Assembly: GCF_002270355.1 (NCBI RefSeq)
Contig: NZ_NJFZ01000042.1
Location: forward strand, 1 to 64,000
Length of the DNA: 64,000 nucleotides
Direction: 5' to 3'
DNA from: Flectobacillus sp. BAB-3569
GTDB lineage: Bacteria > Bacteroidota > Bacteroidia > Cytophagales > Spirosomataceae
A program made the translations under genes and the position numbers. Position 1 is the first letter of the stretch; each line of letters opens with the position of its first letter. Under the pieces are notes generated by a model. It was not told the origin of the DNA. It worked only from the letters and a program-made list of their open reading frames with translations, and made no database searches. Below are positions 62,413-64,000 of the stretch, piece by piece.

Positions 62413-63591
62413 ATGCATACCGAAAAACTCAACTTAGTACAACAATATGCCGAGTCGGTGTTGTCACAACTACCGCCTCAGTTTTGTTACCACAATGCCC
62501 AACATACAGAAGCCGTAGTGGCTGCCACCATAGAAATTGCACAAGAGGAAGGGGTAAAAGATAAAGCGCTCGAAAATCTCTTGATGGCTGCTTGGTTGCA
62601 CGATATTGGTTACTCGGTGAGCTTTGATGACCATGAAACCCACAGTATTACACTTTCTCAGGAATTTTTGGCAAAAATAGAATGCCCTCAAAAGCAAATA
62701 GATAAAGTTGCTGTCTATATTGGAGCTACTCGTATGCCCCAAAGCCCACATTCGCATAAGCAAATGATTTTGTGTGATGCCGATTTGTCGCATTTGGCTT
62801 CTGATAATTTCCTAGAAATGACAGAACATCTTCGTACCGAAATTTGCTTTACCAAAATGTCTTTATCCGAGAAAGATTGGCTTAAGAAAACACTAACCTT
62901 CATGGACGATCATCACTATTTTACTGCATATGGAAAGAGAGTTTTGGAACCTCGTAAACAAAAAAATATAGCTCTCATCAAAGAGAAATTAGAAGAATTG
63001 AAACAGAGTAAAAAAGATAGTAAGGAGAAAGAAAAGGATGCAGACGCAAAGGTGAAACGCCCAGACCGTGGTATCGAAACCATGTTTAGAACCACTTCCG
63101 CCAACCACTTTCAACTGTCTGCCATGGCCGATAACAAGGCCAATATTATGATTTCGGTAAACACGATTGTTATTTCATTGATTGTCAGTATATTAATGAG
63201 GAAATTGGAGGAGAATACCTATCTCATAATACCTACGATCATGATTACTACAGTATGTTTATTGGCTACAGTTTTTGCAGTATTGGCAACTATTCCGAAT
63301 GTAACGAAAGGTAAATTTTCAAAGGAGGATATTGCTAACCGAAGTGCTAATTTGTTGTTTTTTGGTAATTTTCACGAAATGAAATTAGAAGATTATCAGG
63401 CTGGTATGAAGGAAATGATGAATGACTCGGAGTTTCTATATGCCTCCATGACGCGCGATATTTACTTTTTGGGGAAGGTACTTGGTAAAAAGTATAGGTT
63501 GTTACGTATTGCTTATAATATTTTCATGTTCGGTTTTGTGGCTTCTATTCTGGCTTTTGGGATAGCTACCATGTTGCAGCAGCATAAGTAA
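62413..63591 (+). CDS. HD-domain protein fused to a Pycsar-effector-like transmembrane domain
   Basis: At 392 residues, the N-terminal HD hydrolase domain (about 1-180) has metal-binding YHNAQHTEAV, the HD pair in AAWLHDIGYS (near 62) and later ILCDADLSHL. A charged coiled linker (about 190-215, K/E/D-rich) leads to a C-terminal domain (about 220-392). This domain carries RTTSANHFQLSAMADNKANI and then three hydrophobic segments (near 247-262, 270-293 and 365-387), with IPNVTKGKF between. This is the layout of DUF5706, the membrane effector domain of Pycsar anti-phage systems. In those, a cyclic pyrimidine nucleotide from a cyclase triggers membrane damage. No cyclase gene is visible, so defence or cyclic-nucleotide signalling is inference. 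Confidence 0.85.
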   Translation: MHTEKLNLVQQYAESVLSQLPPQFCYHNAQHTEAVVAATIEIAQEEGVKDKALENLLMAAWLHDIGYSVSFDDHETHSITLSQEFLAKIECPQKQIDKVAVYIGATRMPQSPHSHKQMILCDADLSHLASDNFLEMTEHLRTEICFTKMSLSEKDWLKKTLTFMDDHHYFTAYGKRVLEPRKQKNIALIKEKLEELKQSKKDSKEKEKDADAKVKRPDRGIETMFRTTSANHFQLSAMADNKANIMISVNTIVISLIVSILMRKLEENTYLIIPTIMITTVCLLATVFAVLATIPNVTKGKFSKEDIANRSANLLFFGNFHEMKLEDYQAGMKEMMNDSEFLYASMTRDIYFLGKVLGKKYRLLRIAYNIFMFGFVASILAFGIATMLQQHK

Positions 63592-63743
63592 TGTTTATTT
63601 GTTTGGGTTTGTTTTTTAAATGAATTCTGTTCAAATTTTGAATAGATTTAGGGTGATGTATGCAAATGGCTAATAACCAGAGGCATAGCACCATACCTGT
63701 TTACCAACAAGTTGACTTTACCATTGACTAAAATTTCATTTCC

Positions 63744-64000
63744 ATGTTCAAAAAATCCTTTAGGCTGGTATTTATCAGCTTTCTTTTTTTATCAAATATT
63801 ACGTTTGCCCAAAAGCAAACTTCTGATAGTTCAAAACCTTTAATTACTGCCAAAGAAATGATTGCACCAGGCATTCTGATTGCTACAGGAATGGTATTTA
63901 TTAACAATAGTACCAAAGCTGAACAAAAAGAATGGCATACTAAATATCTATCTAGTTTTAGAACTCACGCTGACGATTATTTGCAGTTAGCTCCACAAGC
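63744..64000 (+). CDS. Secreted protein, truncated by window end (PAP2-phosphatase-like N terminus)
   Basis: The first 85 residues are present. A signal peptide (MFKKSFRLVFISFLFLSNITFA) is followed by QKQTSDSSKPLITAKEM, a hydrophobic stretch IAPGILIATGMVFI and then HADDYLQLAPQ. The last motif recalls the start of the PAP2 domain in Bacteroidota membrane-associated phosphatases. The catalytic motifs would lie beyond the window, so the family call is tentative. The frame is open to the last base. Confidence 0.6.
   Translation, partial: MFKKSFRLVFISFLFLSNITFAQKQTSDSSKPLITAKEMIAPGILIATGMVFINNSTKAEQKEWHTKYLSSFRTHADDYLQLAPQ

Overview
The window looks like the replication and partition end of a low-GC plasmid, megaplasmid or chromid from a Bacteroidota bacterium, most likely Cytophagales (Spirosomaceae or Cytophagaceae type). 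Three things point to this host: SusC/SusD proteins, many promoter elements of the form TAnnTTTG with an upstream TTTG or TTG, and very long PAS/GAF sensor kinases. A secondary replicon is indicated by the first 4.6 kb. In order it holds a tandem parS-like array, parB, parA, two iteron arrays around an AT-rich stretch, and a Rep_3-type initiator gene. No tRNA, rRNA or ribosomal protein gene was seen.

Layout. (1) 1-4630: partition and replication. (2) 4726-14182: a thioredoxin, then a full L-rhamnose route. It has a fused rhamnulose-1-phosphate aldolase/dehydrogenase, rhamnose mutarotase, rhamnose isomerase and rhamnulokinase, followed by LutABC for L-lactate oxidation. Together these could take L-rhamnose to DHAP plus L-lactate and then to pyruvate. 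(3) 14286-25278: a glycan-use region with secreted GH42 and GH127 enzymes, a formylglycine-generating-enzyme-like protein and a SusD/SusC pair. (4) 25731-38318: an iron-acquisition-like region. It has a TonB-dependent siderophore-type receptor, a PepSY membrane protein, a small 2Fe-2S ferredoxin-like protein, an HMA-like protein without its metal-binding cysteines, and two related small proteins. Three copies of one 21-bp dyad sit on the promoters of these genes. A cytochrome c/FG-GAP lipoprotein, a receiver with Glu at the phosphoacceptor site, a membrane metallophosphoesterase, a carboxylesterase and an MFS sugar-acid transporter are interspersed. (5) 38543-40408: a NIPSNAP protein and a LexA-like (HTH plus S24) repressor. 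(6) 40458-61980: a signalling block with six histidine kinase systems, several stand-alone receivers, a LuxR-type regulator and an AraC-type regulator. It includes a 1989-residue PAS/GAF kinase and a receiver-PAS-GAF kinase split by an apparent one-base frameshift. (7) 62097-64000: a DUF3817 membrane protein, an HD-domain/Pycsar-effector-like membrane protein, and the start of a secreted protein cut by the window edge.

The least explained features are the repeated 21-bp operator-like dyad linking the iron-type receptor with small uncharacterised proteins, the orphan HD-Pycsar-type effector, the frameshifted hybrid kinase, the Glu-receiver, and the intact FGE-type cysteine pair in a gene with no sulfatase nearby. 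All functional calls come from motif and family recognition; no database search was run.
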